NCBI GenBank assembly: GCA_019095985.1
Contig: CM032663.1
Span: 15,046,187-15,110,186 of the forward strand
Length of the DNA: 64,000 bases
From: Streblospio benedicti
Lineage: Eukaryota; Annelida; Polychaeta; Spionida; Spionidae
Direction: 5' to 3'
Below are positions 10,581 through 22,798 of this stretch, one piece after another. Under the pieces are notes generated by a model. The model ran no database searches. It was not told the origin of the DNA and worked only from the letters and a program-made list of their open reading frames with translations. Made by a program: the position numbers and the translations under genes. Each line of letters starts with the position of its first letter. Positions within the stretch are counted from its first letter, which is position 1.

Positions 10581-11424
10581 AATATATTTTTATTTACAAT
10601 ATTAGGGACCAAAAACATGTTCAAACTTTGATTTCTTCATCGCCGTGGACTTTGACAGGCATCACTTGATCACCCGGCAAAAAACACCATTCGTTTTGAC
10701 AGAAATACTAGATATCCGACGCCCACATTTATTGCCTAGTTTGCCAAACGCCTTAGTTGTGATCCAATATGTAAGATACAATAAGATGAGACATGGAGGA
10801 CGAATGATATGACATTTCTCCTTCAAATATTTAAACTTCGTCACATCCATGGCAGATCTTACCAAAAACAGGTGTTTGTCACAAATTTCCGGAAAGCATT
10901 CTTACATGCATAGCCCAGGTCTACTGCATCCACACTGTCTTGACACTCCCACACCTTGTCCTGAGATCACCTACCACTGTTCTACCAGTAGCCCACTACC
11001 CATTCTGACAGGGCTTATTTTTCTTTTTGTGTGTGTGTGTGTGTGAAATTGTCTTGTAGGATATGTCTTAACTGTAAATGTTCTGCACATCAACCAGACA
11101 TAACATGAGGGGTTTGGGTCTTAAGCATATGCTTATATATACATAATATATACATGTTATTGCAATAAGTATATACAAATGATTTAGGCGGCAGCTAAAA
11201 TGCAATATAAGCATTTTGCAGAACAAAGTAAAATAAAACTTCATATACACAAACACAGGCACACATTTACCACTTCTAAATAGGTAATGGTAGTTAAATT
11301 TTCATAATTAACTCCATACAGAATGTTTGAAAGATTGCCCTCTATACTTTAATACATTTTATTAGATGGTGTTGAACAGTAAATTACACAGTATATAAAT
11401 ATATATATTTTTTTCTTTTTGTAG

Positions 11425-11678
11425 AGACAAACTGGTCAAGTGAATCACGAGAGAGCAAGAGAGGAGGAAAGAGCTACATTTCTAGGTAAGGTATATGAAT
11501 GTTGTGCTTACTTGGTCAGAATACACCTTATTTGTTCATGTAACTGAATGTGATGTAAAAGTTTGACGTGAGACAAGTCATTCTATGTTGTGTTACAGGG
11601 AAAGAGGACAACACTCTACTGAATCTCGTTCCTCTGACAGATCTGACTTGTCTTCCATCCACAGCAACAAACACAGCA
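11425..11678 (+). CDS. Tail exon pair, first copy (11425-11485, 11599-11678)
   Basis: Two short exons with canonical sites (GTAG acceptor, gtaagg donor; TTACAG acceptor, gtatgt donor). The EGF array ends in phase 1, and in that phase they read ETNWSSESRESK, then GGKSYISRERGQHSTE and SRSSDRSDLSSIHSNKHS. This is a hydrophilic Ser/Arg/Lys-rich segment. The phase is preserved from the EGF exons through to the stop at 14495, which is the main reason for choosing this frame. A second frame is also open, so the choice rests on phase. They are duplicated at 12748-13001. Confidence 0.65.
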
Positions 11679-12747
11679 GTATGTATGGTTTACTACATTC
11701 ATTGTTTTCGCTTCTGAGATGGTGCTGTTGTACAGTATAGAAGTGATATATTGCACAGAAGCAAATCAAAGTTTTTCAGGGGTGTTTACAATTATAGATG
11801 ATTTTTTACATATATGTGACATTGTATGTGATTTGTTTTAGTTTTCTCTTTATAAAACTAGATATGAATAAAAGAAATAAATATGATTTTTGAAACAAAC
11901 ATTTGATATTATGATATTGGCGAATATTGAATAAGTGTATAAACATAATGTTCTCAGAAACAGGTTTTAGCATGGTAAAAATTACAAATGATTGGAGCAC
12001 ATCACAATTCATATTTGTAACTCCTCTTTTAAAAGCAGTATTATATCTCAGTACAAAATGCTAAATTCATAACATATAATGTTTCGTAAAATAAATGACT
12101 TTGTTGCTTTATAAGACTTTTTACAATAAATGTGTGTATTGATGTTGGAAACAATGTGTAAAGATACTTTACCTGTAATGTATATTTATTGTGTACACTC
12201 TAGGCATATGGAATTAGAAATTATCATTCAACACATAACATTTCAATAAAGCTTCATGTTTGTGCTTGATTCTTTTAAAATATCATGTTGATGAACTAAA
12301 TGATCAATGCCCTACATAATTTCCATTAACATCTACAAAATCAAATAATCGACTGATTTTTGTATAATCAAAATCATCATATCCTTAAAGTAATGTTTTA
12401 GGAGAAGTTATATCATTTATTACGTTTAGATAAACATTGATTGATTGCATCAATGAATATCCAGTATTGTATTACAAACGGCAATTTAGAAAAGGTGTTC
12501 ACAATAGGCATCTATAAAATGGATTAACTAATGGATAGCATCTCTTTGTAGTGTTAGGTATATTGACTTTCTGAGAGGGCACAGCAAATAGATATGGACA
12601 TACTTGTGAACTTGTAGTTAACAATTCATAATTAACTCCATACAGAATGTTTGAAAGATTGCCCTCTATACTTTTACATATTTTATTAGGTGGTGGTGAA
12701 CAGTAAATTACACAATATATAAATATATTTCTTTTTTCTTTTTGTAG

Positions 12748-13001
12748 ATGAAAACTGGTCAAGTGAGTCACCAGAGAGCAAGAGTGGGGGAAAGAGCTAC
12801 ATTTCTAGGTAAGGTATATGAATGTTGTGCTTACTTGGTCAGAATACACCTTATTTGTTACTGTAACTGAATGTGATGGGAAAGTATAACGTGCGATAAC
12901 TGATTCTATGTTGTGTTACAGGGACCGAGGACAACACTCTACTAAATCTCGTTCCTCTGACAGATCTGACTTGTCTTTCATCCACAGCAACAAACACAGC
13001 A
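12748..13001 (+). CDS. Tail exon pair, second copy (12748-12808, 12922-13001)
   Basis: A tandem duplicate of the exon pair at 11425-11678, with the same lengths (61 and 80 bp), phases and splice signals. It reads DENWSSESPESK, GGKSYISRDRGQHSTK and SRSSDRSDLSFIHSNKHS. Both copies keep open frames and matching phases, so both can be spliced into one mRNA in tandem, giving a repeated segment. They could also be used alternatively. Most differences between the copies change an amino acid in the chosen frame, so selection for exact sequence looks weak. Confidence 0.65.
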
Positions 13002-13130
13002 GTATGTTTTTTTATGTTTATGTATATTTTCACTTCTGACATTGTGCTGTTGTACAGTATAGAAGTGATATATTGCACAGAGGTGAATCAAAGCTTTCCA
13101 GAGGCTTTTTACATATATGTAACATTGTAT

Positions 13131-13531
<401 letters not shown>

Positions 13532-13946
13532 TCTTTGTGGAAGTTGTTTTATAATAACTTAATATGATTAAAAGAAATAAAGATTATTTGTGAAACTAAC
13601 ATTTGATATTATGCTATTGACCAATATTAAATAAATGTATAAAACATAATGTTCCCAGAAACAGGTTTAGCATTGTAGAATTTACCAATGATTGAAGTAC
13701 ATGACAGTGCATGTTTGTCCTCTGTTAAAAGCAGTATTATATCTCAGTGCAAAATGCTAAATTCATAACAAATAATCTTTTAAAAAAAAAACTTTGTTGC
13801 TTTATGAAACTTTTTACAATAAATATATGTATTCACATTGGAAACAATTATAAAGATACTTGACCTGTACTGTAATGTGTACACTCTAGGCATATTAAAA
13901 ATGGCATGTTAACTAAGTGATCACTGCCATTGTTATGTCTTTTCAG

Positions 13947-14495
13947 AATTTCAACCCAGAAAGCATGGTTCCTGGAAGGTAATTCATACTTTTTAGCCTT
14001 TACTCATATAATCTTATGGTAATCTTATGGTAATCTTTTGTATCATAATGAAGTTTGTTACAAAAATTGCAAGCCAAGTTGAGACAGATAAATTATAACT
14101 GCGAAAACTATTTAAGATGTCTACGTGTGAGACAATGTAAGACAAAATCCATTTCAAAATTTTTTGAAAATATAAAATAAGAATATTTATAAACGATGGT
14201 TGAAAACATTTATCTGAGACACTGATAGGTCGAGTGTATTACAAATTTACCTAAATAATCATTTTGCTGTCTATTACTTTATGGTATATGTTGTTCTTGG
14301 AAGTTGCAATTTCAGATGATTTGCAATTTAATTCTAGTTGTTTCAAGTTTGAGCTCAAGAAAGTCATACACTATTTAATTGTGTATTGAAACAGTCGGTT
14401 GATTATGTATAGTTATGTTTCCATTCTTCCAGAATTCAAGAAAAGCAGGAAACAGAAAGAGAAAGCTTGGTAAAGGAGCATATAACAAATGGTAA
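13947..14495 (+). CDS. Last two exons of the EGF gene (13947-13978, 14433-14495)
   Basis: A 32-bp exon after TTTTCAG reads FQPRKHGSWK and ends in phase 0 at gtaatt. The final exon after TTCCAG reads NSRKAGNRKRKL then GKGAYNKW and stops at TAA (14493-14495). Phases connect without a break from the EGF array through the duplicated tail exons to this stop. The C-terminus is strongly basic and has no membrane anchor, which suits a secreted matrix-binding protein. That role is inference. A polyadenylation signal lies at 14817. Confidence 0.65.
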
Positions 14496-14816
14496 AAGAA
14501 AAATGTATAGTGTTTGGATCAATCATTATTTGACTCACACATAATATTTGACTCATCGAAGTTCAATCCAAATTTCAGAATACAGGATACAATGTTATTA
14601 TTCAAAATTCCATAGTGAAATCCATATTTCTTGATGGCAAATCACAATAATTATTGTTGTGTTTTAACATAGTAACTGCTGGTAAAACGATGGTCAAAAA
14701 AGATAATTTCTGCAATATATTAGCTAAGTACTTTTGAATAAATATAATCATCATTACATTGCCTACTGAGCCCAAATTATCTTTTTCGATCATCATTTCA
14801 CCAGCCGTTACACAAC

Positions 14817-14822
14817 AATAAA
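14817..14822 (+). promoter_or_regulatory. Candidate polyadenylation signal of the EGF gene
   Basis: AATAAA about 320 bases after the stop at 14495, on the coding strand. Confidence 0.4.
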
Positions 14823-16470
14823 TGAGAAAACCTGCATTATTATGATAACTATAATTAACGTATTTACATATATATACTTAGAATGGATTAATGGTTTAAT
14901 GGTTTAATCCTTGGTCGTATTTAGAGGATTATCATGGAATGACAAATCAGTGAAAAGAAGTTTGATTTTTGTTAGTTTTGCATTTATTACATGATATATG
15001 TGTTATTCCATATTTATTTGTTTACTTAATCACTGTGCTATCGTATTATATGTTGTATTGGAACATCTTTATGTATAGCTTTATTTGTTTCAAAAGGTTT
15101 TATATGGGTATCACATCACGTAAATTATTGTAGTGTATACATGTTTAAAATCAAATCTGTTGGTATTGATTATTTCCATTTTGTCATAGTTTTGCCTTAA
15201 TGTTTTTAATATGGGCAGATAGTCAACCTATGATAGGTTTGGTGTTTTTTATTTTTGAAAATAGTTACTCATAATATAATCCATATAATTGTTTTAATCT
15301 ATGATAATGTAAGAATATATAATGTGTACAAGTATTAAGTTTGATTAAAGATATGGTATGATAAACATCAAACATTATTGTTATTTTATCAAGTAATTTG
15401 AGTATAATGTTTAAATATTGATATTAGAAATATCCATTTAATGAAAACACCCGTTAGGAAAACACAATTGTGTTTTGAAAATAAATTATTCAATATACAT
15501 TGTACTATAATTATTGTAAGTGTTATTCTCTTCTATATCAAATACAATTTTGATATACAGGATATAGTGAATACTAATCTAATTGAATAGTGAAATATAT
15601 GTAAACATGTATGATACTTTTAGAGTGATTTTTGAGGATACAAGTCACACTCATTTTCAAAAATAACTGCAAAAGGATAAACAAAACTTAAAAAGCATTG
15701 TAAAATGTGATTATATCAGTTGATAAACGACGCATTTGTACAAATTTGACACAGAAAAGTTAAAATAAAAATACTCAACGAGAACATTACAAAAGGAATA
15801 CAAGAAAATAACAAGCAATCAGGAACAGAAAATCATTGTCATTGAGCAAGATAAAACAATAGCAATAGACTTGAGTTAAAAAAATAGAAAAACCAAACAA
15901 CTAAACACAAGCCATTCTTTTCTTTCAAGGACGGTACACCACCAATGATATGATAGAATGGTTCAGGGAAATATGAGACACTTCTTTCAAAGTCATCTAT
16001 TATTTTTGATGTACCGTTTCCTTCGTTTAAGCGCACAGTGTGCTTACAAAAACAAATTTCATAAAGAAAAAAAATTAATACGCGCATCCCTTTGACCCCA
16101 CAGAACATGATAACACAATGCGCCCGGATGTTTATGGGTAATCGGAATACGGAAACATACTGGCATGTTATGGTCTTACAATATGGCGCCGGAGGTGAAA
16201 TCTTTGCAAAAAAAGAGCAAGATTTGTATAATATTTTGTCTTTAAAAACAGGGGCAGTGCGCTTAAAGGGGCATGTGCGCTAATAAGAACGAATACAGTA
16301 GTCAATGTTTATTCATCCATAAAAAGAAATGCTTAGCAAGCTCTATGATTAGCAGAAAAATAAGTTACTATACCACAAAAAGAGAAGCCAATCAATAGGC
16401 ATTGCAAGCTATCATATCATCAACAACTAACAATTGTGGACGAAAAATAACACGCCTATAAACCATACAC
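14823..16470. other. AT-rich intergenic stretch
   Basis: No gene or strong repeat is seen between 14823 and 16000. At 16025-16275 there are short inverted words (AAGCGCACAGTGTG near the left, CAGTGCGCTTAA near the right) that could be a decayed element. Small reading frames here have no recognisable content. Confidence 0.5.
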
Positions 16471-17391
16471 AAAACAAATATTTCATCAAAAGTGTTCAAA
16501 GAACATGGTGTTGCTAGAACAATATTGACTTAAGGGCAATTAAGATATATTCTGAAAAGGTGTATACTTTACAATTAAGAACTTTATAAATTTGAGGAGA
16601 AAACCTCAGAAGGAATTTACAGTTTTATTTTACAGTTACAATTTTCAAAATCCAGCGAAACATATTGCTCTGTGGGTTGCAATAGTACTAACAACTGATC
16701 ATAATCAATAATAGATTCAAAGCCCAATAATCAATATTACTTAACACAGTGCAGTGATATACATGTACAATAAAAGAGTGAAAATCTTTCATTAAATGGA
16801 AAGCCCACTGTTATTAGAAAGTGCAAAAAATCAAATCACTTCGGTGTCACCTCATACATAATAGTTGTGTAAAGTTTAAACAAAAATTGGTTCATATCTA
16901 AATTGTCCAGCTTGTCCAGAAACATACGTAATTAGTTAGTTAGTTAACTAGCTGGCTATCTTGCTAGTTTAATTTAGTTAGTTAGTTGAATTGCCAGTTA
17001 AACAAATGAAAACAAAAAACTTTTTGCTTCAGCTGCTGGAGCAGCGCAATAAACAATCTACACAAAAATAGAAGTTGCCCTCCCAATATCAACAAAAGCC
17101 TTTTTGGAAAGCATAATTAAAAAGAGGTGTGTGTGTGTCTGTAATGTCAGTTTGGGAACGTGTGGGGTGGAAAATATAATAAAGATAAAAAAGGGAATTG
17201 TGTAATAATTTTTGGGGTTTTTATTCCTTGTTCTTGCAGCTCAGCTGCTGAAGCAAAAATCAATTTTTGCAAATTGCCCCCTTTATCATTTAAAGGCCCG
17301 ATAATTTAGGTTTTGAAAAATTCAATTTTTTAAAAACTTGTTTCAAGGTTTAATAGCCTTTTAACCCGGGGCATTACGTTTTTTAAAATAT
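16471..17391 (+). repeat. Left copy of a duplication that flanks an N gap
   Basis: The sequence from 16471 (AAAACAAATATTTCATC) is repeated from the first base after the gap (17492). The first 450 or so bases are essentially identical. Towards the gap this copy becomes rich in homopolymer errors (runs of T, A, G and C lengthened). This looks like a low-quality contig end overlapping the next contig. Confidence 0.85.
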
Positions 17392-17491
17392 NNNNNNNNN
17401 NNNNNNNNNNNNNNNNNNNNNNNNNNNNNNNNNNNNNNNNNNNNNNNNNNNNNNNNNNNNNNNNNNNNNNNNNNNNNNNNNNNNNNNNNNN
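17392..17491. other. Assembly gap of 100 N
   Basis: Exactly 100 unknown bases, a default gap size. Confidence 1.
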
Positions 17492-18050
17492 AAAACAAAT
17501 ATTTCATCAAAAGTGTTCAAAGAACATGGTGTTGCTAGAACAATATTGACTTAAGGGCAATTAAGATATATTCTGAAAAGGTGTATACTTTACAATTAAG
17601 AACTTTATAAATTTGAGGAGAAAACCTCAGAAGGAATTTACAGTTTTATTTTACAGTTACAATTTTCAAAATCCAGCGAAACATATTGCTCTGTGGGTTG
17701 CAATAGTACTAACAACTGATCATAATCAATAATAGATTCAAAGCCCAATAATCAATATTACTTAACACAGTGCAGTGATATACATGTACAATAAAAGAGT
17801 GAAAATCTTTCATTAAATGGAAAGCCCACTGTTATTAGAAAGTGCAAAAAATCAAATCACTTCGGTGTCACCTCATACATAATAGTTGTGTAAAGTTTCA
17901 ACAAAATTGGTTCATAGCTAAATTGTCCAGCTTGTCCAGAAACATACGTAATTAGTTAGTTAGTTAACTAGCTAGCTAGCTTGCTAGTTAGTTAATTAGT
18001 TAGTTAGTTACTTATTTACTTAGTTACTTACAAACAAATGAAACACAAGC
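17492..18050 (+). repeat. Right copy of the gap-flanking duplication; interspersed repeat family
   Basis: This is the cleaner copy of the sequence at 16471. Its words (CAAAAGTGTTCAAAGAACA, GGGCAATTAAGATATATTC, GGTGTCACCTCATACATA, CTTGTCCAGAAACATACGT) recur in diverged form at 19144-19610 (reverse), 20265-20345 and 21530-21935. It therefore also belongs to a non-coding interspersed repeat. A TTAG/CTAG tetranucleotide run lies at 17950-18030. Confidence 0.7.
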
Positions 18051-18275
18051 CTTTTGCTTCAGCTGCTGGAGCGACGCAATAAACAATCTACACAAAAATA
18101 GAAGTTGCCCTCCCAATATCAACAAAAGCCTTTTGGAAAGGGTGTGTGTGTCTGTGTGTCAGTTTGGGAACGTGTGAGGTGTAAAATATATAGATAATGA
18201 TAAAAAGGTAATTGTGTAATAATTTATGATTGATTCCTTGTGGCGTCGCTTCAGCTCAGCTGCTGAAGCAAACAT
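18051..18275. mobile_element. Short element with inverted ends (TTTGCTTCAGCTGCTG...)
   Basis: The left end, TTTTGCTTCAGCTGCTGGAG then CGACGCAAT, is mirrored at the right end by GGCGTCGCTTCAGC then TCAGCTGCTGAAGCAAA. The span is about 225 bp and holds no coding sequence, so it is MITE-like. A related end, TTCAGCTGATGAAGCGACGC, occurs at about 21907. It sits at the end of the larger repeat family and may be its terminus. Confidence 0.6.
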
Positions 18276-18626
18276 TGTGTTTTGTTCATTTGTAACTAAC
18301 TACTAGGGGATGAAAGTCAAGAGAACAGATAACTACCGTAACAACCAAACTAAACTTAATTGGATTATGGAACGAGCGATGATACCAGCAATTAATAATG
18401 TTATGCTTATGGGAGAAATTGCGCAATACATTTCGAACGCGCACAGCTCAATAAAACTTCAGACTTCAGCATTCTCACATACATACATCACATATAATAT
18501 TTTTTCCTTTCGTCTCATAGTAAAATTAACTATAACCATTCGCATTTAGTATATTTAATACAAGTTGAAACGGTGAAATCATTGCATGATACAAAAAAGT
18601 CTACTGACAATATCAACAGGCGACGA

Positions 18627-19143
18627 CAGTTGTGTCACATTCGGAGTTTTCCATTGTTGACATAGAACAATAATACTTTAGTAGCTCAAATGATTTTCAT
18701 CAGAAGGTTTTCACATTAACAGTACACATTCTGAAGACTGTCTAGTTTCTTATTTTTACAATAATAAATAATGATATATACAGCAACAAGTCTGATTTGG
18801 ACAACATCGAGTAATACGCCAGTTCATTTGACAGCTCCCGCCGAATGGTGACTGTTAAATAATTATGACGATGCATGTGATTGAAGCTCAAAATAAACTA
18901 TTTAGTTTAAACAATTACATAGACTTATACATATGAATGGAAGAGTCTAGTCACTTCGTGTACACTTCAGAGCAGCTGACAAAAAACACACCACACAGAT
19001 ATTGGATCATATCTTTGTTATACATTGTAGTATTAATATATAATTTTGATGGAAATAATCTGCAGTAATATGCGATTCATTTGAGCTACTAAAGTATTAT
19101 TGTTCTATGTCAACAATGGAAAACTCCGAATGTGACACAACTG
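18627..19143. mobile_element. 517-bp element with perfect 66-bp inverted ends
   Basis: Bases 18627-18692 (starting CAGTTGTGTCACATTCGG) and 19078-19143 (ending CCGAATGTGACACAACTG) are exact reverse complements over 66 bases. The interior is non-coding. The left half has a diverged relative at 10150-10440. A CGTA tetranucleotide run follows at 19146-19180. This fits a non-autonomous DNA transposon or a fold-back element. No clear target-site duplication was seen. Confidence 0.7.
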
Positions 19144-19610
19144 TTCGTACGTACGTACGTACGTACATATGTATGTACGTATGTCTCCAGACAAGCTAGA
19201 CCTTTAACCGCTGCACTCAGTGACTGATTTTGTTCAAACTTTACACGACTATGAGGTATGAGGCGACACGTAAGTGCTTCGATTTTGGGCACTCTGCCAA
19301 TTAAATTGTGCTTTCTAGAAGCCCATTTTACTGATATTCAATGCTGGCAGAAAAAATCAATATTCCAACCAAGAAGCAAATATTGATCATTGGATTTGAA
19401 ACTGATATTGATTATTATATGTTATTCAAATAGTACTATTGTTTGGCAACACCAATTCCTTTTTGCTGGATATATTGATTCTGATTCATTCTGATGTTTT
19501 CTCCTCAAATTTATAAATTTCTTGATTGTGAAGTATACACCATTTCAGTATATATCTTAATTGCCCATAAGTAAACGTCGTTCTAGCGAAGCAGTGTCCT
19601 TTGAGCTCTT
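19144..19610 (-). repeat. Reverse-oriented diverged copy of the 17492 repeat family
   Basis: Reverse-complement matches to the 17492 family appear in inverted order: the GTCTCCAGACAAGCTAG segment, CAAACTTTACACGACTATG, then TTTTCTCCTCAAATTTATAA and CTTAATTGCCCATAAGT. No coding sequence. Confidence 0.6.
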
Positions 19611-20454
19611 TTGATTTAGTTAAAATAGTTAATAAAATCATGAAATAAATGTCAATACAATGGCTATGATGTATTGCAGTTAGAGAAATAAAGTACCTGG
19701 TACTAGAAATTAATATGTCTACAGCGTTTGCAGGATTACCTTTTTGTCGTTCTTGATATAAGTCATATTACTTCTAGATTAAAATATGAATTCTGCATCT
19801 TCACATTTAAATAGTAAATAATAACATGCATCCCCATGTAATCAGATGAGAAACTTGCTTTGGCTAAAGCTTCACATCTCTGGTAATAACCTACAGGCTA
19901 TGACGTGACTCGTATGTATGAATAGTTAAAAGTGTGTGCTTTCAAAATTAAACACAAAAATATATTCCATTACCAGTTCCCAGTGAGCTACAGAACTTTA
20001 ATTGCCACAAAGTGAAAATATGCTGCTCTCCACATGGCCAACTTGCACACCATGTCACAAAACATGGCAATACACAATCTGCAAGTTTTATATTCTACAT
20101 CATATGCATACCGTTTGGATCCAGAGAGATGGACATTCAGCCTGGTATTTTTTTAATGGCCTCTGTTATTATGCAACGTCACATGACAACGCCTGCACAT
20201 TGGTAGGCACCCTTATTGCATATTATTTAAATTGCTCTAGATACATATTGTAATACGCTGTTTAAACAAGATCAAAAGTGCTCAGAGAGCACAGCGTCGC
20301 TAGAACAAAGTTGACTCATGAGCAATAAAGATTTATCTTCTTGGCATTGGATTCCAGGTGCTTTCTAAACATGGCTAAAGTAAATGTCTATTGCCCACAA
20401 GTCCACATTAATAAGGTAACGCTGTGCTCTCTTAGCAATTTTAATCCAATATAA
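19611..20454. other. Intergenic, with a fragment of the same repeat family
   Basis: No gene seen. At 20265-20345 the words CAAAAGTGCTCAGAGAGCAC, GCTAGAACAA and GAGCAATAAAGAT are a short fragment of the 17492 repeat family. The small open frames at 20000-20250 have no recognisable content. Confidence 0.5.
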
Positions 20455-21503
20455 GGGCCAAGTCATTATTTAAGCCGTGGGGGGGTCGGAAAAAACTGGG
20501 GGGGTCAGATGTTTGAATTTGAATGTTGTGGGGGGGTCAGAAGTTTGAATTTGAATGTTGTGGGGGGGGTCAGAAGTTTCAAAATGGAAGTTGTGGGGGG
20601 GTCAGAAGTTTAAAATGGAAGAATATGGGGTGGTCAAATATTCTGATTCTTGAAATGTTACTGGGGGGGTCAAATGTCCAAATTTTGTAAATTTATTGAA
20701 AGGGGCCGTGGCAAGCGTTTATATTTCTTAATAAATGTTGGTAGAATGTCCTGATCTTTTTCTTTGGTATGCGATCAATCATTTGGTTGTATAAAATATC
20801 TTGTAATTTTGTACCTAGTTTAATATGTCAACTCAACACATGCAATTGTATTGCTCATATTTGCCAAAATGCTTTTGACAGAGGATTTTAGTGATTGGAT
20901 GGAAAACATTTCTTTAAGTATGCCTTCCCCAAGAATTTGTACTGCTTAAAAATATATCAAAGTTAACTTGTCATGATATGAAAGGACTGGTGCTATTAAT
21001 TGAATTTAGAGTTTTTGATAATTCTTTACTTTTTTTCAAAATAACAGATTGAAGATTAAATCGCTTTCTCTAAAATCAATTAAATAGCATCAGTCCATTT
21101 ATATCATGACAAGTTAATATATACAGTTTGTATTACATTTTGTTTATTGCATTTAATAAACTGGGGAAAAACTAGTTTCATTCATTCATAGTTTCATTCA
21201 TATAGCTAAATATTTTTGCAAATTTGTACAGCAGATATGACAGTACAATGCTATGCTAATACATACACAGGGCATGTGGAAATGTGGGTGTCATATGCTA
21301 GGTAAGATATACTAAAGTGGGGGGGTCGGAAGTTCATATTTCAGGCATATATTTCAATGTTGGGGGGGTCATATGTTTGATTTACAAACGCGTGGGGGGG
21401 TCATATGTTTGATTTGCAAACCCGTGGGGGGGGTCAGAAGTTAGAAATACCGATGTCTAGAAAAACTTCCGACCCCCCCAAATCTTAAATAATGACTCGA
21501 CCC
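20455..21503. mobile_element. G-run element with inverted ends and TAA flanks, Harbinger-like
   Basis: A 1049-bp element. The left end GGGCCAAGTCATTATTTAAG and the reverse complement of the right end, GGGTCGAGTCATTATTTAAG, are near-identical inverted repeats. Both sides are flanked by TAA (20452-20454 and 21504-21506). Inside each end are several units of about 30-36 bp built on a run of 6-8 G, GGGGGGTCAGAAGTTTGAA, in one orientation. The middle is AT-rich and non-coding. A TAA (TWA) target duplication and G-rich ends match what is known for PIF/Harbinger elements. The assignment is an inference. Confidence 0.65.
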
Positions 21504-21529
21504 TAACCATTAAGCCACTTTGATGGTCA

Positions 21530-21935
21530 TGTTTCAAACAGTATGAAGATGTTGTAAAAAAATAGAATGAAAACCATTAAAATGGCTCTCTGGAAAGTAA
21601 ACTTTAATTTCCAATGTGCCAAAATTGATGACACTTAATTTCAGAAGGCATGGAAGCATTGGACCAAGTTTAAATGCTTTCTCACAAACATTAGCAAAGC
21701 TATTGCAGAATATTTTGAAAATGGACGAAAATGGCCCTGTGGAAAGCACACAATAATTGGCAAAGTGTCCAAAATTGAATCACTTTGGTGTCGCGTCATG
21801 CCATATAGTTGTGTAAAGTTTGAATGAAATTGAATTACTGGTAAACACTAGCTTGCCTGGAGACATACACACATACTTAAAAACGAAACAAACACTAGGC
21901 TTTTTCTTCAGCTGATGAAGCGACGCAATGAAAGA
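21530..21935 (+). repeat. Diverged copy of the 17492 repeat family
   Basis: It matches the 17492 family at ATCACTTTGGTGTCGCGTCA, AGTTGTGTAAAGTTTGAA and CTAGCTTGCCTGGAGACATA, and ends in TTCAGCTGATGAAGCGACGC, like the element end at 18055. Non-coding. Confidence 0.6.
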
Positions 21936-22300
21936 AACTTTCAAAATACACTGACCAAATCATATTGCTTCTATATAAGCATATTTGTTCGGCAACTTGG
22001 CATAACCTTTAAATGTAGACACCTTATAATGACATATTTAGATCTAGGTTGCTACTTATCTTCTTTTTTTGTAACACTGAATTTATGTGAAGTGTAAAAG
22101 AAATTCCCGTAGACCGACGGTAATAATATCCAGGATAAATGAATTTCCATTTTACTAAAATGATTCTTCACAATTACTATATGAGAATGCATTCTAACTC
22201 CAACAATTAAGAGTTGATAATGTAAACTGTCTATAGAATTATTTTTACATGCTCGGGTGAAAAATTATATTTTTCATGTGACATTTCAAATTTCAGTTAA

Positions 22301-22468
22301 CAGTGGAACCTCCAATTAAGACCGCCTCTATGGTAAGACCACCTCGATGATATAACCACTTTTCTATATCCCAATCCTTCAAAAAGATTCTAGCTGGAAC
22401 CTCCATATAATGACTACCTCTCCATTGAGACCACTTTAAGTAGGTCCCATGAGTGGTCTTAATTTAAC
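22301..22468. mobile_element. Mariner-like MITE copy (CAGTGGAACCTCC...)
   Basis: It starts CAGTGGAACCTCCAATTAAG and ends in the diverged inverse, GAGTGGTCTTAATTT. The interior repeats the phrases GACCACCTC and GACCACTTT. Related copies lie at 37625, 40541, 60590 and 61421 in this window. Confidence 0.65.
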
Positions 22469-22798
22469 CTTTCGGGTTTTCTTGGAGTAATTTTTATCAC
22501 TGTGTTATTTTTATGAAATACATTAGATATTCTCATTTCATTCTATCACAATGTCTTTCTTGCTGTTCTAGTTTCAAATGCTTTCTAAACATATAATAAC
22601 ATTATTTTTGTAATTTTGCAATTTATTTTATTAATTTGGAAAATATTTTCGATTCTCAAGAATCCTTTTCAATCATAAACTAAAAACCAAATGACATATT
22701 AATAATCTACAGGTAATAAAGTACATTCAACAATACACTATTATAGGGATTACATGTAATATGTGGTTAAGGGTTAGGAATATTGCTACTGTAATTGA

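Larger units (their letters stand above)
9575..11424. other. Intron between EGF array and tail exons, with small repeats
   Basis: A 1.85-kb intron. It contains a short stretch repeating ATTCAGCCA (about 9916-9950), the repeat at 10150-10440, the element at 10500-10580 and a short GT run at about 11029-11044. I found no further EGF exon and no hydrophobic membrane segment. Confidence 0.6.

Noticed and set aside
9575-11424. Possible transmembrane exon for the EGF protein (a hydrophobic end near 11000)
   Set aside because: The hydrophobic run is short, ends in a GT repeat (VCVCV) and has no suitable splice sites, so it gives no support for a membrane anchor.
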